Shown here: positions 44,708 to 57,006 of the stretch, piece after piece
How positions within the stretch are numbered: position 1 is the stretch's first letter
Layout: each line of letters begins with the position of its first letter
NCBI GenBank assembly: GCA_028554645.1
Contig: JAQOOI010000062.1
Location: forward strand, 558,001 to 622,000
Source of the DNA: Omphalotus guepiniiformis
Lineage: Eukaryota; Basidiomycota; Agaricomycetes; Agaricales; Omphalotaceae
Reading direction: 5' to 3'
DNA: 64,000 nucleotides
Position numbers and translations under genes: made by a program
Notes under the pieces: model-generated
What the model was told of the DNA's origin: nothing
What the model saw: only the letters and a program-made list of their open reading frames with translations
Database searches by the model: none

Positions 44708-45800
44708 TCAAAGCTTTTGCTGCGATTCCGTTTCGCATCGCAGACAAGCACAGTGAAAATACCAGTTTTTCAGCAATTGTTCTTGTCTGGCTGTCGCGTC
44801 CTCATCAATATCGATATATTTGGTGCAAAGTTCTTCGCCTTCAATGACGTCCCTGCTCGTGTAAAAGTGCATCGAGCGGCCGTGTCGTTCTTTTCGTACA
44901 TTGGGCGAACAATCTGTTGGCTGATTGCATGAGACAACCAGTGTAATGTATTGCAAGTGCCTCCTGCTTACCGTGATTGAAATAAGAACCCGAGACATAC
45001 AATGCATATCCCAGCATCTCGCTCTCGCCCGTGACCTCATAAATTCCGAAGGCATTTCCCTGGTCGCGAGCGAGCATTTCACGAACGCTATCGCATGTCT
45101 GAACGTAAGGCCGAAGGACTGAAATAGGACTGATCGCTTTACGCAGGAAGGTGTAGACACGCAGATGAGAAGCTAGCACATGAGGCTTCGCACGAACGTA
45201 GGACAATTCGTTGTCTTGAAGATCTAGGAATTGCATCCAAATACCAGACTCCAGCTCCAGGGTTTCTTGTTGATCTTCGATGTAACGGTGAATAATGCCT
45301 GATACCAGAAAGCGTGCCGTATCAACTTCCAGACCGTTGAGAGGTTCATCCAAACCAGTACTGATTGGCTTCTCCTCAGCTTTGTTCCAAGCGGCATCGA
45401 TGGCTTCTGTAGTAATGTTCCCCTCGAACGCAAATGACGAGACCTTCAACGCCGAAGACATGGTTTTTTTCATGGTCTTTTCCAGCCTATCTACCGCCGC
45501 AAACGCCTTGTCAAGCAAGCTGTCCACATTCTGGGTAGTCACCCATATCTTTCTGCATTCCTCGCTGCAGAACCAATGCGAGCATCCTTCGGCATCGTGC
45601 TTGATATTCCAAGTATTACGGTCCGATTCGAAAGCGTACGAAAAGCATTGAGTGCAAACTTCCTTGCGATATTCTCGATAGATCACAGATGCATAAGGAG
45701 AGGCGCTTTTGTGAATGAGGGAGTCTTTTGGAATGAATCTTGCAGCGAACAATCCGCGACCGCCGTATGGTGTAGTTTCTTTATGAAAGAAGTCGCTCAT
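44708..45800 (-). CDS. SET-domain protein with a MYND-like zinc site (Set6/SMYD-like)
   Basis: Two exons (44972-45800 and 44708-44913) give 344 residues. The first SET segment is [18 protein letters not shown]. Inserted after it is a zinc-binding MYND-like block with CTQCF and [14 protein letters not shown]. The catalytic half of the SET domain follows: [18 protein letters not shown] (the NHxCxPN motif), then [13 protein letters not shown] with the active-site Tyr, and a post-SET cysteine cluster FHCACLRCE. The domain order is that of SMYD/Set6 methyltransferases, which transfer methyl from S-adenosylmethionine to lysines of histones or other proteins. All key motifs are present. The intron falls inside the NHD motif. 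It shares a 370-nt divergent promoter region with RING gene 4. Confidence 0.88.
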
Positions 45801-46170
45801 CCTTTCCTGACCGGGAAGAACGACCGCTTGATTGTCACTGGAGAGGGAAGAATGGCAGAGTCTGAAAGGGCATGAGTGAGCGTCTAAGTCACAGCGGCGG
45901 CATACCTTGCCTTGAACTTTCGTATGATCTCAGTTGACTGCTGGAGTCAAGTTGTATCGGACAACTATCTTCAACCTTCAAAGCTATCAATCTCGAACAA
46001 GTGATGAGCGAAGCTATCGCTCAAGGAGATAAATCGCAGCCAGAAGGGCACTGCTGCCTCGAGGTTGAAGCAGGGTGAAAGTTCGCCTACCTTAAGGCAC
46101 TGACGACAGTCCTGCGCACTGTGCTTATGGTGCTGCAAAGCTCTCAGTCCTGCTACTTTCTTCGACTTTC
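45801..46170. other. Shared divergent promoter region, SET gene and RING gene 4
   Basis: 370 nt between two opposite start codons; no clear TATA box was seen. Confidence 0.5.
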
Positions 46171-47229
46171 ATGATGCTGGTTGTCGACCCCTCAAGTACT
46201 TGCGATGTCTGTCTCGAGCCGTATGAATGGGACGGTGACATCGAGAAAACACCTCACCTCATTCCCTGTGGCCACATATTCTGCTTACAGTTGAGTTCCA
46301 TTATGATATGCTTTTGGTGCTCTATTGAAACTTTTTATGTCCTCAGATGTCTTCAAAGGATTTTTCCTCCAAGATGCCCTATGTGCCGGAAACTGTATCT
46401 CGCCACTGACATGCAGAAACTTCACGTTCACGTTGACTGTGTCGAGGACGATGAAAAGAATGAAGAAACCGATCTTTTGAAGCGTCTAGTAGTATCTTCC
46501 GACGCATCAGAGGAAGATATTCTTCGTATTCGGATCGAAGTTGACACCTGGCTGGAAGGCAAGGTGTACGACGAAGTATGTACCACGAATGCATGGGTTA
46601 TCTTATGCTGATCTAACATGTTATAGGCAAGTCCGCTGCGCAAAGCGCGAGACGCTTTGGAAAACTATCAGCAACTCAAATTGAAAAGCCACCGTGATAG
46701 GAAGAAAATAAGAATTCTGGAAAAAGCTGCTCGTCACTGGGAGAAAACCATTCAAGATAATGCCATAAGACAACAAGCTGAAGCAACACGCAAGGAAGAA
46801 ACGCTACTCAAGTATGCCCTTTCTGTATAAGCGTTGTGGCGTCTGTTCTAATTAGCTTAATCCCGCAGCCAAATCTCCCAGCAACAGGCTGAAATTGCGC
46901 GGCTGAAGGCAGAGCTTGCTTCAAAACGGACGCATACCCTTGACAGGAGTCGTAAAAAGCAGCAGACACATCCTCTCATTATCAACGAGAATCCTCTCCC
47001 CGAGCCACCGCGCCTGGTGCCTCCACCGACATGGAGCATGGCGTGGGACGTACGTCGTGGCATTGCAAACTACGGAACGCGAAACACGCATTTAGAGGGC
47101 ATGGCGGAGGCTGACCTCGATGCCGATGATGAAGCAGCGTTTTATACATGCCGCTCCAGGCCTGCGTGGCTGGAGGACGATCTCCCTCACGAGCCTATAC
47201 TTCAGAGGCCTCAGGGCAATTATTTCTAA
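46171..47229 (+). CDS. RING-finger/coiled-coil protein, family member 4 (short form)
   Basis: Four exons (46171-46289, 46347-46575, 46627-46811, 46869-47229) give 297 residues. The start MMLVVDPSSTCDVCLEPYEW could equally be the second Met. The RING runs over about residues 11-55, with CDVC, PCGHIFCLQC and CPMC, then KLYLATDMQKLHVHVD, a segment shared with members 2, 3 and 5. A coiled coil is clear (LENYQQLKLKSHRDRKKIRI; QISQQQAEIARLKAELASK). There is no long disordered tail; the end is WLEDDLPHEPILQRPQGNYF. Its RING intron is in the same place and phase as in members 2 and 3. Here the residues matching the 4-nt microexon (C CAA) are fused to the following exon. Confidence 0.82.
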
Positions 47230-47516
47230 ACGAACTTCAGGGGGTCACTGGCTCACCTGCAGTTCTTTCGGACGCGGACTCTCGATTGAGTATTTAATTG
47301 CATTGCCATTGATATCTTATTGTCGTTTCTTTCACCGCTTTCACGTCTGACGTCTATGTATCAGCCCAGAGAATCCATTGTAGAATAGATATTATATATT
47401 GCATAAACGACATGCGCTAGCTCATCAGTTATTATAATTTATACTAGAATACATCATGAATAATTGGAAGGGGTATACAATACTTGGACGGGCTACTATT
47501 ACACTCGAGGGGGAAT

Positions 47517-49846
47517 CTAAAACGGACAAGGCCATTGAACGAACGGATGAGGAGATGTACAGGGAGGCTTTCGAGAGTAGGTAACGATGTAGGCGGCGAT
47601 CAACTGAACTTGAAACGTTGCTGAAGCTTGGTTAGTTGGTATACTAAACAAAGAATATGAGTGCTATTTTGTTGGCAAGAAAGCAATAACGTACTCGTCA
47701 AGGGACAATCTAGCGCAAACGCAGACATCGTACTCATGCTCCCCTCCAGCGCCGACCTAAGTGCAGAAATCTTCGCAGAATCTACCGCAGGAGTGTAGCC
47801 TACAATATCGGCCATGCCAAGGGTATCTTGGATCCACGATTCTGAATTAGGAACATTCAGGCTGGCTTGTGCTCGCTCGAGCTCCGACCCGAGGGCACTG
47901 ACCGCCATTCCGCAAAGCGTGCCAATAATGGGGCTCAGATGTTCTTTCTCTAAGGTATGCATCTCCCTCAATGCCCGGACTATATTGTGAGCCGTATTTA
48001 TGCACCGCTGTTGAGCTCCCTCAATTCCGCAAGCGGAGAAAATTGTCTGAACCTTCAGGTACGCGCACAAGGCCAAGGAGTGGGCGAGAAGAACACCACA
48101 ATGTTGTTGCGGCGTGAGATTGTCTGACGGCTCGGGGAGTGGAGGAAGTAGGGCAAGGAAGTTCGTTAGAAAATCGTCAAGCGTGATGCATTGGTTTGTG
48201 AACGCCTCGAGCTCCGCGGAATTCAATCCTGCGAATTGACTAGACAATGAGTGCTCTGAGAGCAATGCAAGCCATTGAGAAATACTCACCGCAATTCAGT
48301 TTCTTACTAAGAAAAAATGAATGGTGAAGCAGGATGCATGATTTAACAAACCAGCTTTTGGCAGAACACATCGTCAAGAGTTGAGTGGGATCCGAGAAGA
48401 ACCTCTCAATTGTGCTGCATCCATAAGTATCGCCGTACCAGGCTCCCTGGTGAAATTTGCTCAGTAGCTGAATCACGTATCATATGCCGGCACCTCACCT
48501 TCTTGCTAGTTATATCCTGAGGCCAAGGAGTGTCAATTTCGGAGCAAGGAGCGTCGAGGGAACCAAAACATCTTGAAGCAGTCCCTGAGGCGACGGTCAG
48601 CAGTCTTTGAACGCAGAAGGTACACCAAAAGCCAGCGACGCGTTCATGCTCCTCTATATCATCTCGAGCGGGAGGTAAAGACCTTTCCGAGTCGGATATG
48701 ACGCTAATAATGGGGGAACCCAAGGTGCTACTGGAGTGCATCTTGTGAAGCCCGCAAGAAAGGGCCAGTGAGACAGCGCCGTTTATGTGGAATTCGGCTT
48801 CCAAGAATTGACAATTGCGGAAGAAATACGCCGCTAGTAGGACCTCCGCTTGAATGGTATGCATAACTTGAGCTGATTGGGTGACATTGGCTATTTCCCA
48901 AGATATTTGACGAAGTGCACGCCTCAAATAGATAGTTTCGTACGACAGAAGAGATTCTCCTTGCGCCAGGTGGATTCCCCACAGGTACACGCAGCTTAAC
49001 AGTGCTGGTGATGGTCGTGAGTCATGACCAAACGGGAGAGCAAGTAGCGTTGCAGATCGGAAACGGTCGATGTCTAAGAAAAACCCGAACCGATTGCAGT
49101 AAGGAAGAAAGCTGTCCAGCCTATGATGCATATAGATTGAGTTTATAACACAAATCATGAAATCACACGAAAACCTACAAGACTGTGATGATAGCATTGC
49201 TAGGCTCCTACGTTACCAAAATTTAGACAGAGGCTAAGGCTTTTCAACAAATGCTTACCGGCAACACTAAGTAGGGGTCGTCGTCTTCCGACTCACCGGA
49301 TGAGGTGCCGACAATGACTGCACAGATTCTATGAGTAAACATATCCGTCTTTGGTACTTGGAACTTACCGATAGGTGGAGTGTTTCCTATAGGCGGTAGT
49401 TTAGAGTTGGCAGAGGCTGGTGATTGGTACGGATCGGTGAGTTGTACTATAGATGACAATCCCGGACTCTTCTCCAGCTCGCGCACTCTTGCTTTGAGAC
49501 GGGAAATACGATGCTCAAGGTCCTTTGTCTTCGTAGACCCATTAGCGTACTCGCATGGATCGTCTTTGGGTAAACGTGTACACGGTCCACAAGCAGGCTT
49601 GACTCCATCACATTTCTAACCCGAAGAAATAAATCAGTACTAGGTACCGGCTTATGTACTTTAGGCAAGCCTTGGCATAGACTCGGTGCACTTACGATTT
49701 TGTGGAATCTGACGATGATCGACATGAATTAGGAATTCGTTTACATATTTTGAGAGAACGTACCTGCAATTGAGACATGCTTGCCCTCTTCGAAGTTGTT
49801 TGGTAGGTTCTTTGAAGATAAACCTTTTGGGACGGTGTACAGACAT
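47517..49846 (-). CDS. Zn2Cys6 fungal transcription factor
   Basis: A multi-exon gene read on the minus strand. The N-terminus has a binuclear zinc cluster spread over three exons: ACLNC, then RFHKI, then KCDGVKPACGPCTRLPKDDP and C. The spacing is CX2CX6CX6CX2CX8C. A short coiled coil follows (LEHRISRLKARVRELEK), the usual dimerisation segment. The middle homology region has YCNRFGFFLDIDRF and LLSCVYLWGIHLAQGESLL, and RVAGFWCTFCVQRLLTVASG, as in the fungal-specific transcription factor domain. It should act in the nucleus on inverted or everted CGG-type sites; the regulated pathway is unknown. The C-terminal end depends on a last intron with donor GTACGT and branch site CTAAC, giving LIAAYIVTYSRKPP and a stop at 47517; without it the frame would stop at 47600. 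Confidence 0.85.
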
Positions 49847-51070
49847 CAGGATGGATGGGTTAGTGGATGAACTTAGTAATTTTTGGAAGTGAGATTAAGT
49901 ATTTTGTGTCCATTCGAGGTTATAACACACTATCTAACGCAGCTGAGTCCAGGGTCATCGCTACGAACCTGTTCAGCTTGCATAAGAAGAGAGCGGAGAA
50001 ATTCAATTGCTGACCAAAAATTTCGGATTTGCAGGGCTTTAGGGAACCACAAGAATATAGCACGTGATCGGATATGATCGACAATAGTTTGAAAAGGGAA
50101 GCCCGAGCGCTTTAGTGACCGGTAGATGGACGACGGACGATCTCTGATGCAGCCTGCAGTGCATTAGAGTGCATTTCCTCCAGGCTCCAGGGGCATCCGT
50201 AAGCACCACAGTGAATTGCATAAGCGAGCGCCCGTGTTTAGTGTTGCGACCTGTGCAATCAACAGCTTTAGATCTTATCAACTTACAAGTTACGCGAATC
50301 GCTGATAAAGTACTGTACCTTTCAAGTAAAAGATGCTTGCAAATTCGAAATCAGATTGTAAGCAGGTCTAAGCCTGTACAAGCTCGCATGACCACGCCAG
50401 ACCTCTCCCTACGGAAGACCCTCCAACTGAGCCGCGGCACCTCGGGCGCGTCGCGTCGCGACCCTGTCTCAAAACCTGGTATACATACATGAGCATACAT
50501 GCCATGGTTCATCATGCCGTTGATTCCATCTCTCTACAAACATTCCCGCGTCATAGGGGGCGATGTAGCAAGACCAACACCTTATTACTGCTCAGGCTTC
50601 AGGCCCAGCGGGAGGTCCACATTCCAGAATTAGGATTGATATTCAATTTGCATACGAGCTGCGATCGGCGAACATCTGCAAGTCAATCTGAAATGACCCA
50701 CTTTTCATGAGCCACTTTACCCCAGGGCCCTGACAATACGGCTTGAACAAAATCTGGAGCTTTTCGGACTCGGACCTCGGCCTCATGTCAAACGGGCAAA
50801 GCTGAGATCAGGTTCACGCAGCGGCAAAGGGAATACTATTAGTATACATAGAACGCATTACGCATAGAACGTAGTTCGAGGACCCGGATACTTGAAGCGT
50901 ATACATATGTCTTCAGAACAGACACAAGTAGAAATTACTCGATGATCACTAATTCAGTCCAGAAAGTACGGGAATTAGACAACATAGTCTATCGCGTAAG
51001 TAGAACTTGCTAACTCACCCGGTTATCGCTATTCAGTACTCAGTGATCACTGGGTTGGCAACCGTTTATG
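49847..51070. other. Intergenic region, transcription factor promoter and RING copy 5 3' side
   Basis: About 1.2 kb with no supported gene. I looked on the minus strand for a coiled coil that would extend RING copy 5 and found none. Confidence 0.5.
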
Positions 51071-51465
51071 TCATTTTTTCTGCGATATTGACGAAGACAC
51101 TCCGTCGTTTTTCGCATCCTGGCCCTGGCCTCGAGTTGTCACCTCGATCCACATTGGCCCCTCAGTCGGAAAGCTGACTTGTAGTTTTTGAACACAGGAA
51201 GGCCCAAAAGGTCGTCTGCATATCGGACATTTGGGAGGGAAAATGTTGCTAAGGCACCCCTAAGAAAACAATTGTTTCATCAGCGCGCGCACTCTTTTTC
51301 GTCTGAAGTTCAGACGAGGAGAAATGAAACCATATGTACAACAGCCCATAATGAAACACTCACGAGGCAGAATATGTGCCCGCAAGCAAGAAGATGCGGT
51401 GCATGAACGGTTGAGTACGTCTCAAGACATACATCACAGGAGCTACAGGGATCAATGATGAGCAT
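51071..51465 (-). CDS. Short RING-finger protein, family member 5 (probable truncated copy)
   Basis: Two exons (51364-51465 and 51071-51259) give 96 residues. The start MLIIDPCSSCDVCLETYSTV and ACGHIFC match the family. They are followed by GCLSNIFPPKCPICRRPFGP, which completes the RING and is close to the CLQRIFPPRCPMC of member 4. Then SCVQKLQVSF aligns with MQKLHVHVD of member 4, after which similarity ends. The frame stops 31 residues later, ending SSSISQKK. All RING cysteines and the histidine are present. There is no coiled coil or tail, so it is either a minimal RING protein that could act as a competitor, or a decaying duplicate. The intron is in the usual RING position, but its phase is 0 and not 2. 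Confidence 0.6.
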
Positions 51466-52285
51466 TGCGTCGGTAATCTGAGGCAGTTAGCGCCTAGGAG
51501 AGTCTTAGGTCTGTCGAGGAGTTATCAAAAGCAAGCTAGGGGCGTAATACTCACTATAACCTCTGTCCTCGAGGTTTCCTTGAGGCTGGACATGTGAGAC
51601 TCGCCGACTGATTTCACCGGATTACAGAAATCAGCAAGGTTCTTCTGTGATATGTTCTTCACCAACTTCACATCGTCCTCTGCAATCGAGTAGTAGAGCC
51701 AATTACTATAGGGTAACCTTGCTCATGGCCTGGAAGCGTGATCGCAGCATTACGATATCAGTACATTGAATTGAAGTGTTTCTTGGGCCCCCAACCATCC
51801 CGAGACCTGGAACCAAGGCAGAGCTCTTGATCAGAGACTTGTTTGCAATCCACTAGCCACAACTGCAGGATGGACATTGAATTTTGCAGTGAACATCCCC
51901 AGTACCAGAATGAATGCCAAATTGAATTTTGAATTGAATTGGGATGCGAGTGACAAACTATGTCGACCGTGGATCGGTCGACCCACATGGAGTTGAAGAA
52001 CCGAAACTTATACGCGTAACGCATCCATTACCCCAAACTTCCTAATGGCCAAGGTACCACACCATTTACAACCAGACGGCGGGGATAGGGTGTACGAGTT
52101 TCTGAATAACACATAACACGGCGATCGACGGTGTCCAAAGAGAACCGACTTCAAACCACCGTAATTATCTTTACCTTTTACATAGAGGCTTAAGGCGACG
52201 TTCCCGAGAAAACCAATCAGTCAATTTTGTCATCGTCATCCAATTTGGATCTCACCAATCTGCGAACAACCGACCTTCATTTCAT
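51466..52285. other. Intergenic region between RING copy 5 and the acyltransferase
   Basis: About 820 nt; no gene motif was seen on either strand. Confidence 0.5.
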
Positions 52286-54502
52286 TCACGGCACACGGGC
52301 GCTCATACTTAGCAGCCACTCAACTTCCTTACTCTCATTTTGTTCCTGTTCTCTCAAGAACCTCCTCAATTGCAGTCGAGCATCCTCCCTTGCATGCAAC
52401 AAGGCGGCCGTGAGTTTGTACGGTGCAATGGGTTTTGGCGCTTTGATATCAGCAGCTACTTGTTCTGGTGTTTGGCGTTTCTTGATGAACTCGTTAGCTG
52501 GGGGAGGAGGCAGGTGAGTGTACGGCTCCAATTGAGTTTTGGGCAACGCCCAGGACGACGGTTGGACGAGAGCGCCTAAAATACGCAGGCGGAAAGTGGC
52601 AGCCAGTAATTTATATTTTCTGTGAAAACCTTTATAATGCAGTGTTTCATTAGCCGTTCTGCAAGGGGTGCCTATTAATTGCACTGACCGTTGATGAACA
52701 ACCCATACCACTTGACCATCAGCCAGCCACAGAGTAGTGTTCTAGCTATCCGACCAGCCAAACTGTTATAAAGTTTGCCCGCACAAATTCTTTGTACAAC
52801 GTCAACGACTCTATCTCTCGCGGACCCTAAGGCCCACTCGGATGTGCGGTCGCAGAATGTACGGAGCATATTCACGCCCCATTTTCCAAACGACGCCGTT
52901 TCCACCAACCCAATAAGCCTTCCTATAAGTTTGGACACCAAGGTACCGCTTCCAGCTGCCCATGCCGCCCAAAATCCGATACCACCGCCTACACCGGCGA
53001 ATTGTGCGATGCCTTCCTCTTCTTCCGAACTTGCAAGGAATTTAACGACAAGACGTGACATGACATACGCGGGGATATGTGCCAGTAGTGCTGGAAGGAA
53101 AAGAACCCCTTGAGTGAGGGTTATGGGGAGACGGACAAGCGCAAATGGAGAGAGAAAGCGAGGTGCAAGGGTCTGAAGGTGGTAGATGCGAGAAGGGTAT
53201 TCTGCGCTTGGAGGTAAGGAGATGGGAAGTACGGACTCGAGGAGAGGATGTGATATGCAGGCATGATGCATGAGAGAGAAATATCTCGTCAGAGATGCTT
53301 TCAGGGTTCGCAGCGATTCCGGTGAAGCAGAAGAAGACGAAGGTGTGAGCATGTTTATCAGTCTGCGTGTGCACTGTTCATAAAAACCACAATTATTGAA
53401 TGAACTTTGTTCACTCACGATTGCGAGATGACCACCCAATGTGTCAGCTTGATATTACTTTCCTCTCCCCAAAGAATCTCGCGCATTACTCGAGCTGAGT
53501 AAAGTGTTTCCCAGTTACGCGTTCAGTCTTCACTCTCCGTTATAAAGACCAAGTCTTACCAGTCACTGGCATTGATAGTTATGTCAAAAAGTTCCTGCTC
53601 GACCTTCGCCATAATCTTCTTCACCACGGTTCGTGACCTTTCATCAGGACTTGCACCCGAGGTATCATCAAATAATTCGGCGGTGTATGAGGCAATGGAG
53701 ATTGGGGTGCCGTAGCTCACTTTAACCTAAAGAAAGGTGTCAGTAAGGAGTAAAGTTAGATTATAGGAAAAAGCTGACTCACTCTACTAAGATACTCGGA
53801 TTTGTCCGTATACACAATCCCCACTGGTACTATGACCAGACCTTCACGATTTCCATGTCCCTTCCCCTCCCCTTCGACGCTCGTATTCTGTTCTTTCTCC
53901 CACTTAGCAAACTCTACAGCAGCCCAACCTGCTCCGCTCATGATCTGCATTATACTCGGCTGGGTATAACTCGTCCCTTCCGGAAACACGCCGACTACTT
54001 CATTTCGCGCCAGAGCGAGGGATGTACTAGCAAACAATTCCGACTGAGTTGTGTCGCTGTGTTGAACAGAAGCACTAGTAGTTGCAGCATTTTCGCGATT
54101 CGGGTTCCGCTTAACAGGTATGGCACCTGAAGAGGACATGATAAAACCAGTGACAGGGTGCTTGAACATGGATGACTTTGCCCAGAACGAGAGGTGTCTT
54201 CGATGAGGGATTGTCATCGCTGAAGTGACATCGTCATGGTTCGCTCTATGTCAAACTTCATTCTGGCAGTGTCTGCTCACCAAGTGTAGCGATATCAATC
54301 ATTTCATTGTGATGTGTCGAAGCACTGAAAAAGGCTAAAGCTGTCAAGGAGTCTCGCTGTGATACAACGAAAGGGCGTACATAATGACAGGCCCTTCCTC
54401 TGAGACATTCTCGTATCCTTCGACATATACTTCAGAGTAATATCCAGAGACTGTCCAGTCGGAAATCTTGCGCAGGATACGATAGACCAGTTTGAGTTCC
54501 AT
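52286..54502 (-). CDS. Membrane glycerolipid acyltransferase (PlsC-type; glycerol-3-phosphate/DHAP acyltransferase-like)
   Basis: A multi-exon minus-strand gene starting MELKLVYRILRKISDWTVSG. The acyltransferase core has the HX4D motif in STHHNEMIDIATL and AIPVKRNPN for substrate binding. Motif III is in VVGVFPEGTSYTQPS, and VIVPVGIVYTDKSEY is the fourth block. The C-terminal part holds hydrophobic segments (LSPFALVRLPITLTQGVLFL; LPALLAHIPAYVMSRL) and ends KEVEWLLSMSARVP. The order resembles fungal Gpt2/Sct1-type enzymes, which acylate glycerol 3-phosphate or dihydroxyacetone phosphate in the endoplasmic reticulum to start phospholipid and triglyceride synthesis. A lysophosphatidate acyltransferase is the main alternative. 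All catalytic motifs are intact. It lies head-on to no other gene; the ribosomal gene next to it runs the same way. Confidence 0.82.
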
Positions 54503-54946
54503 ATTACACAAAGAAAGAAAGCACGCTCGGTTGTTCCTTTTAATTATACGTCTAAGGCTTGGACATGAAGATGAGCGTTGAGAACAGGTTCAAGTTGAAT
54601 GAATGTATGCATCTAAGAGAATGAGCATGTGATTCACTCTATGGTATGACTCTGAGTGCTAAGCGTTTCCGTGGACCCACCCTTAAGAGGGAAAATATTC
54701 ATTGCTCAATTAAAGCATCTTGAACGGGATATCTCACAGGTCGAAAAAAAGGATTAACGCCATCACATCACAGAAAGGAGAGTGGACGACCGCGGGGCAG
54801 GTCAAGAATGAGCCTGATGCGCGTCGAGCGGCGACATTTATTTTGAGCATCTACATACATTTAACATGTAAACATAAACCAGTAGAAATAATTTGATTTG
54901 AAAAACGGTTGGAGATGCTCGTGAAAGTGACCACAAGTGAAGGGGA
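54503..54946. other. Intergenic region, acyltransferase promoter and RPS14 3' region
   Basis: 444 nt; no gene is seen. Confidence 0.5.
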
Positions 54947-55687
54947 TCACAGACGACGACCACGACGACCACCCTTGCGAAGCAAATCAATATCATGTAA
55001 AAATGCCGAAGTACACAGACAAACGCACCTTGCGACGGGTAGAGTCAGTGGGGACAGGAGTGACATCCTCGATTCTGCCGATTCTCATGCCAGCACGGGC
55101 AAGGGCACGAAGAGCACTTTGTGCACCGGGACCAGGAGTTTTGGTGCCGGTACCACCAGTGGCACGAAGTTTAATGTGAAGAGCAGTGATGCCAACTTCA
55201 CGGCATCGAGTAGCAACATCCTGAGCAGCCAACATAGCGGCGTAAGGGGAAGATTCATCACGGTCGGCCTTCACTTTCATTCCGCCTAGAAACATCGAGT
55301 TCAGGATATTGCTCGAACTTGATTCAAAAGCAACAACGCACCGGTGACACGGGAGATGGTTTCCTTCCCCGACAGATCCGTTACGTGCACGAAAGTGTCA
55401 TTGAAAGAGGCGAAGATGTGGGCGACACCAAACACGAGCTCACCCTCAGCGACCTGAGGACCGAGGGAGACGGTGTTTTCTTCCTTGACGGCCTTAACTT
55501 TCTTGGGAGCCTACAACAAAATGAACACATATCAGATTCATTTGCTCGAGGTTGCATCCGGCAGCAAAGGCCATCCATTCCTATCCCTCTCCATCCAACT
55601 ACTTCCCGCCATTCAATCTGCACCAAAGTCGATATACCGAGCCAAAACGACCTGCTCTTTACGATAAGCAACATTTCAACTCACCAT
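54947..55687 (-). CDS. rps14: 40S ribosomal protein uS11 (RPS14)
   Basis: Four exons (55685-55687, 55342-55510, 55029-55285, 54947-54973) give 151 residues, the normal length. The first coding exon holds only the ATG, followed by a long intron (174 nt), a layout common in fungal ribosomal protein genes. The protein starts [20 protein letters not shown]. It contains [20 protein letters not shown] and [20 protein letters not shown], and [20 protein letters not shown]. It ends in GGRRGRRL, the conserved basic tail encoded by the last 27-nt exon. The protein sits on the platform of the small ribosomal subunit and contacts 18S rRNA. Expected to be essential and intact. Confidence 0.97.
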
Positions 55688-56591
55688 TTTTGTGGTGTCG
55701 AGGAGGAGGACTTGAGGAGACTTCTTGTGGATTGAGCAAGGCAAATTGTTCGTTGCGGGTATAGTTTCTCACAATGGCGAAACGTTCCCACGACCTCTCG
55801 AGCGCCTACCTATCGCTCTGGGCGCCTATGCTGGGCATCCACTTTTCAGCCTGCTCCCAACCCTGTCTCAACCTGGTCTCAACATGTTCTGCGCGTTTCA
55901 GGGTGCAAAGGCGCTCGGTCACCTCTCAGATCGATTCGTGCAATTTCGGCCTTGTATAAATGCTGTTGATTCAAGACCATCGCGCGGTTCACGGTTATTG
56001 TATTCAACGTACGTCGGCTTAGTGCCACTGCACATCGACGCTGATATGCCCATGCAAGTCCCAATTAAAAATTGATATTAAAGTTTGGTAAAAGAATTGC
56101 TGAATTTGCAAGAGGACGTGCCGCTGGTTTCATATTTGTCACCTGCACGGGCTGCACCCTGTTGGTTCGAGGATCTCAGCGGCCTTATCTGATTCTTAGC
56201 CTCCTTCGGGCCACTGCTGCAATGCATCCCACGTCCCATGGTCTCCACCTTCGCGGACTGGTTGTGAATATTACGATATGGATATCCATTTCAGCGCTTT
56301 ATTCACATATGCAGCTTGCGATATCGAATACTTTTCTTTTGATTTGATGCAGCCTTGATGCATTCTACGTTCTATTGAGGGCCCTGAAGCATGGTTCTGG
56401 ATTTCTTTTTCGCTGGACCTGTTTTTCCAGCTAGTTGGACCGATCAAGGCTAGTCAAGGTCTTTGAATATCCGGATAACCGTCGTCATCGATAAGTGCAC
56501 GATTGCGGGTATAAAAGCATCATCGATAATAAGACAGCGTCTCACACATCCCTTCATCAACAACCTCAACCACTACAGTTTAACTATCATT
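55688..56591. other. Divergent promoter region, RPS14 and the small cyanase-like gene
   Basis: About 900 nt between opposite starts. Near 55760-55980 there are CT-rich blocks suited to a ribosomal protein promoter. No gene is supported. Confidence 0.5.
56510..56516 (+). promoter_or_regulatory. TATA box of the small cyanase-like gene
   Basis: TATAAAA lies 76-82 nt before the start codon at 56592, in a suitable core-promoter position. The function is inferred. Confidence 0.55.
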
Positions 56592-57006
56592 ATGGCTCCT
56601 GACCCCCAGTGCGCTGCTCTCAACGCTGCGAAGAACAAGAAAGGTAGGTCTTCTGCATGATCTAGGTCCATCTATTCCTGTGTTTGATACGCTCTCGGTC
56701 AGGATGGTCCTACGCTCAAATTGCTGAGAAGATCGGCAAATCAGAGAGTCATGTTGTCGATGGTACGAGTTCTTCTATCCTTTCATCCTGATATCATTTG
56801 GTACTCATCGCACATCCGGACCAGTCTGCACTGGCAAGGCGAAGCCCACTGCTGCGGAGTTTGATGCCCTCGCTAAGGCGCTTGATATCAAAGACCAGGT
56901 GAGAATCCCAGTACCAGCACCAACCTCACCGGATTCAGGGCGAAACATGATACTGATTTCCATCTTACTTTAGGCTCCTCACGACAGTGCCCACACTACT
57001 ATCTGA
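56592..57006 (+). CDS. Small protein resembling the N-terminal domain of cyanate hydratase
   Basis: Four exons (56592-56643, 56703-56762, 56825-56898, 56974-57006) give 72 residues. The protein starts MAPDPQCAALNAAKNKKGWS and continues YAQIAEKIGKSESHVVD, then TGKAKPTAAEFDALAKALDI. This is the helical, HTH-like N-terminal layout of cyanases (AAK..G.. ..IA..IG.. ..V.....G). It ends HDSAHTTI, so the catalytic C-terminal cyanase domain with its Arg, Glu and Ser is absent. It therefore should not hydrolyse cyanate. I recall similar stand-alone small proteins in other basidiomycetes, but their role is unknown to me. A TATA box, clean splice sites and a multiple-of-three length argue for a real, expressed gene. 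Confidence 0.75.
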
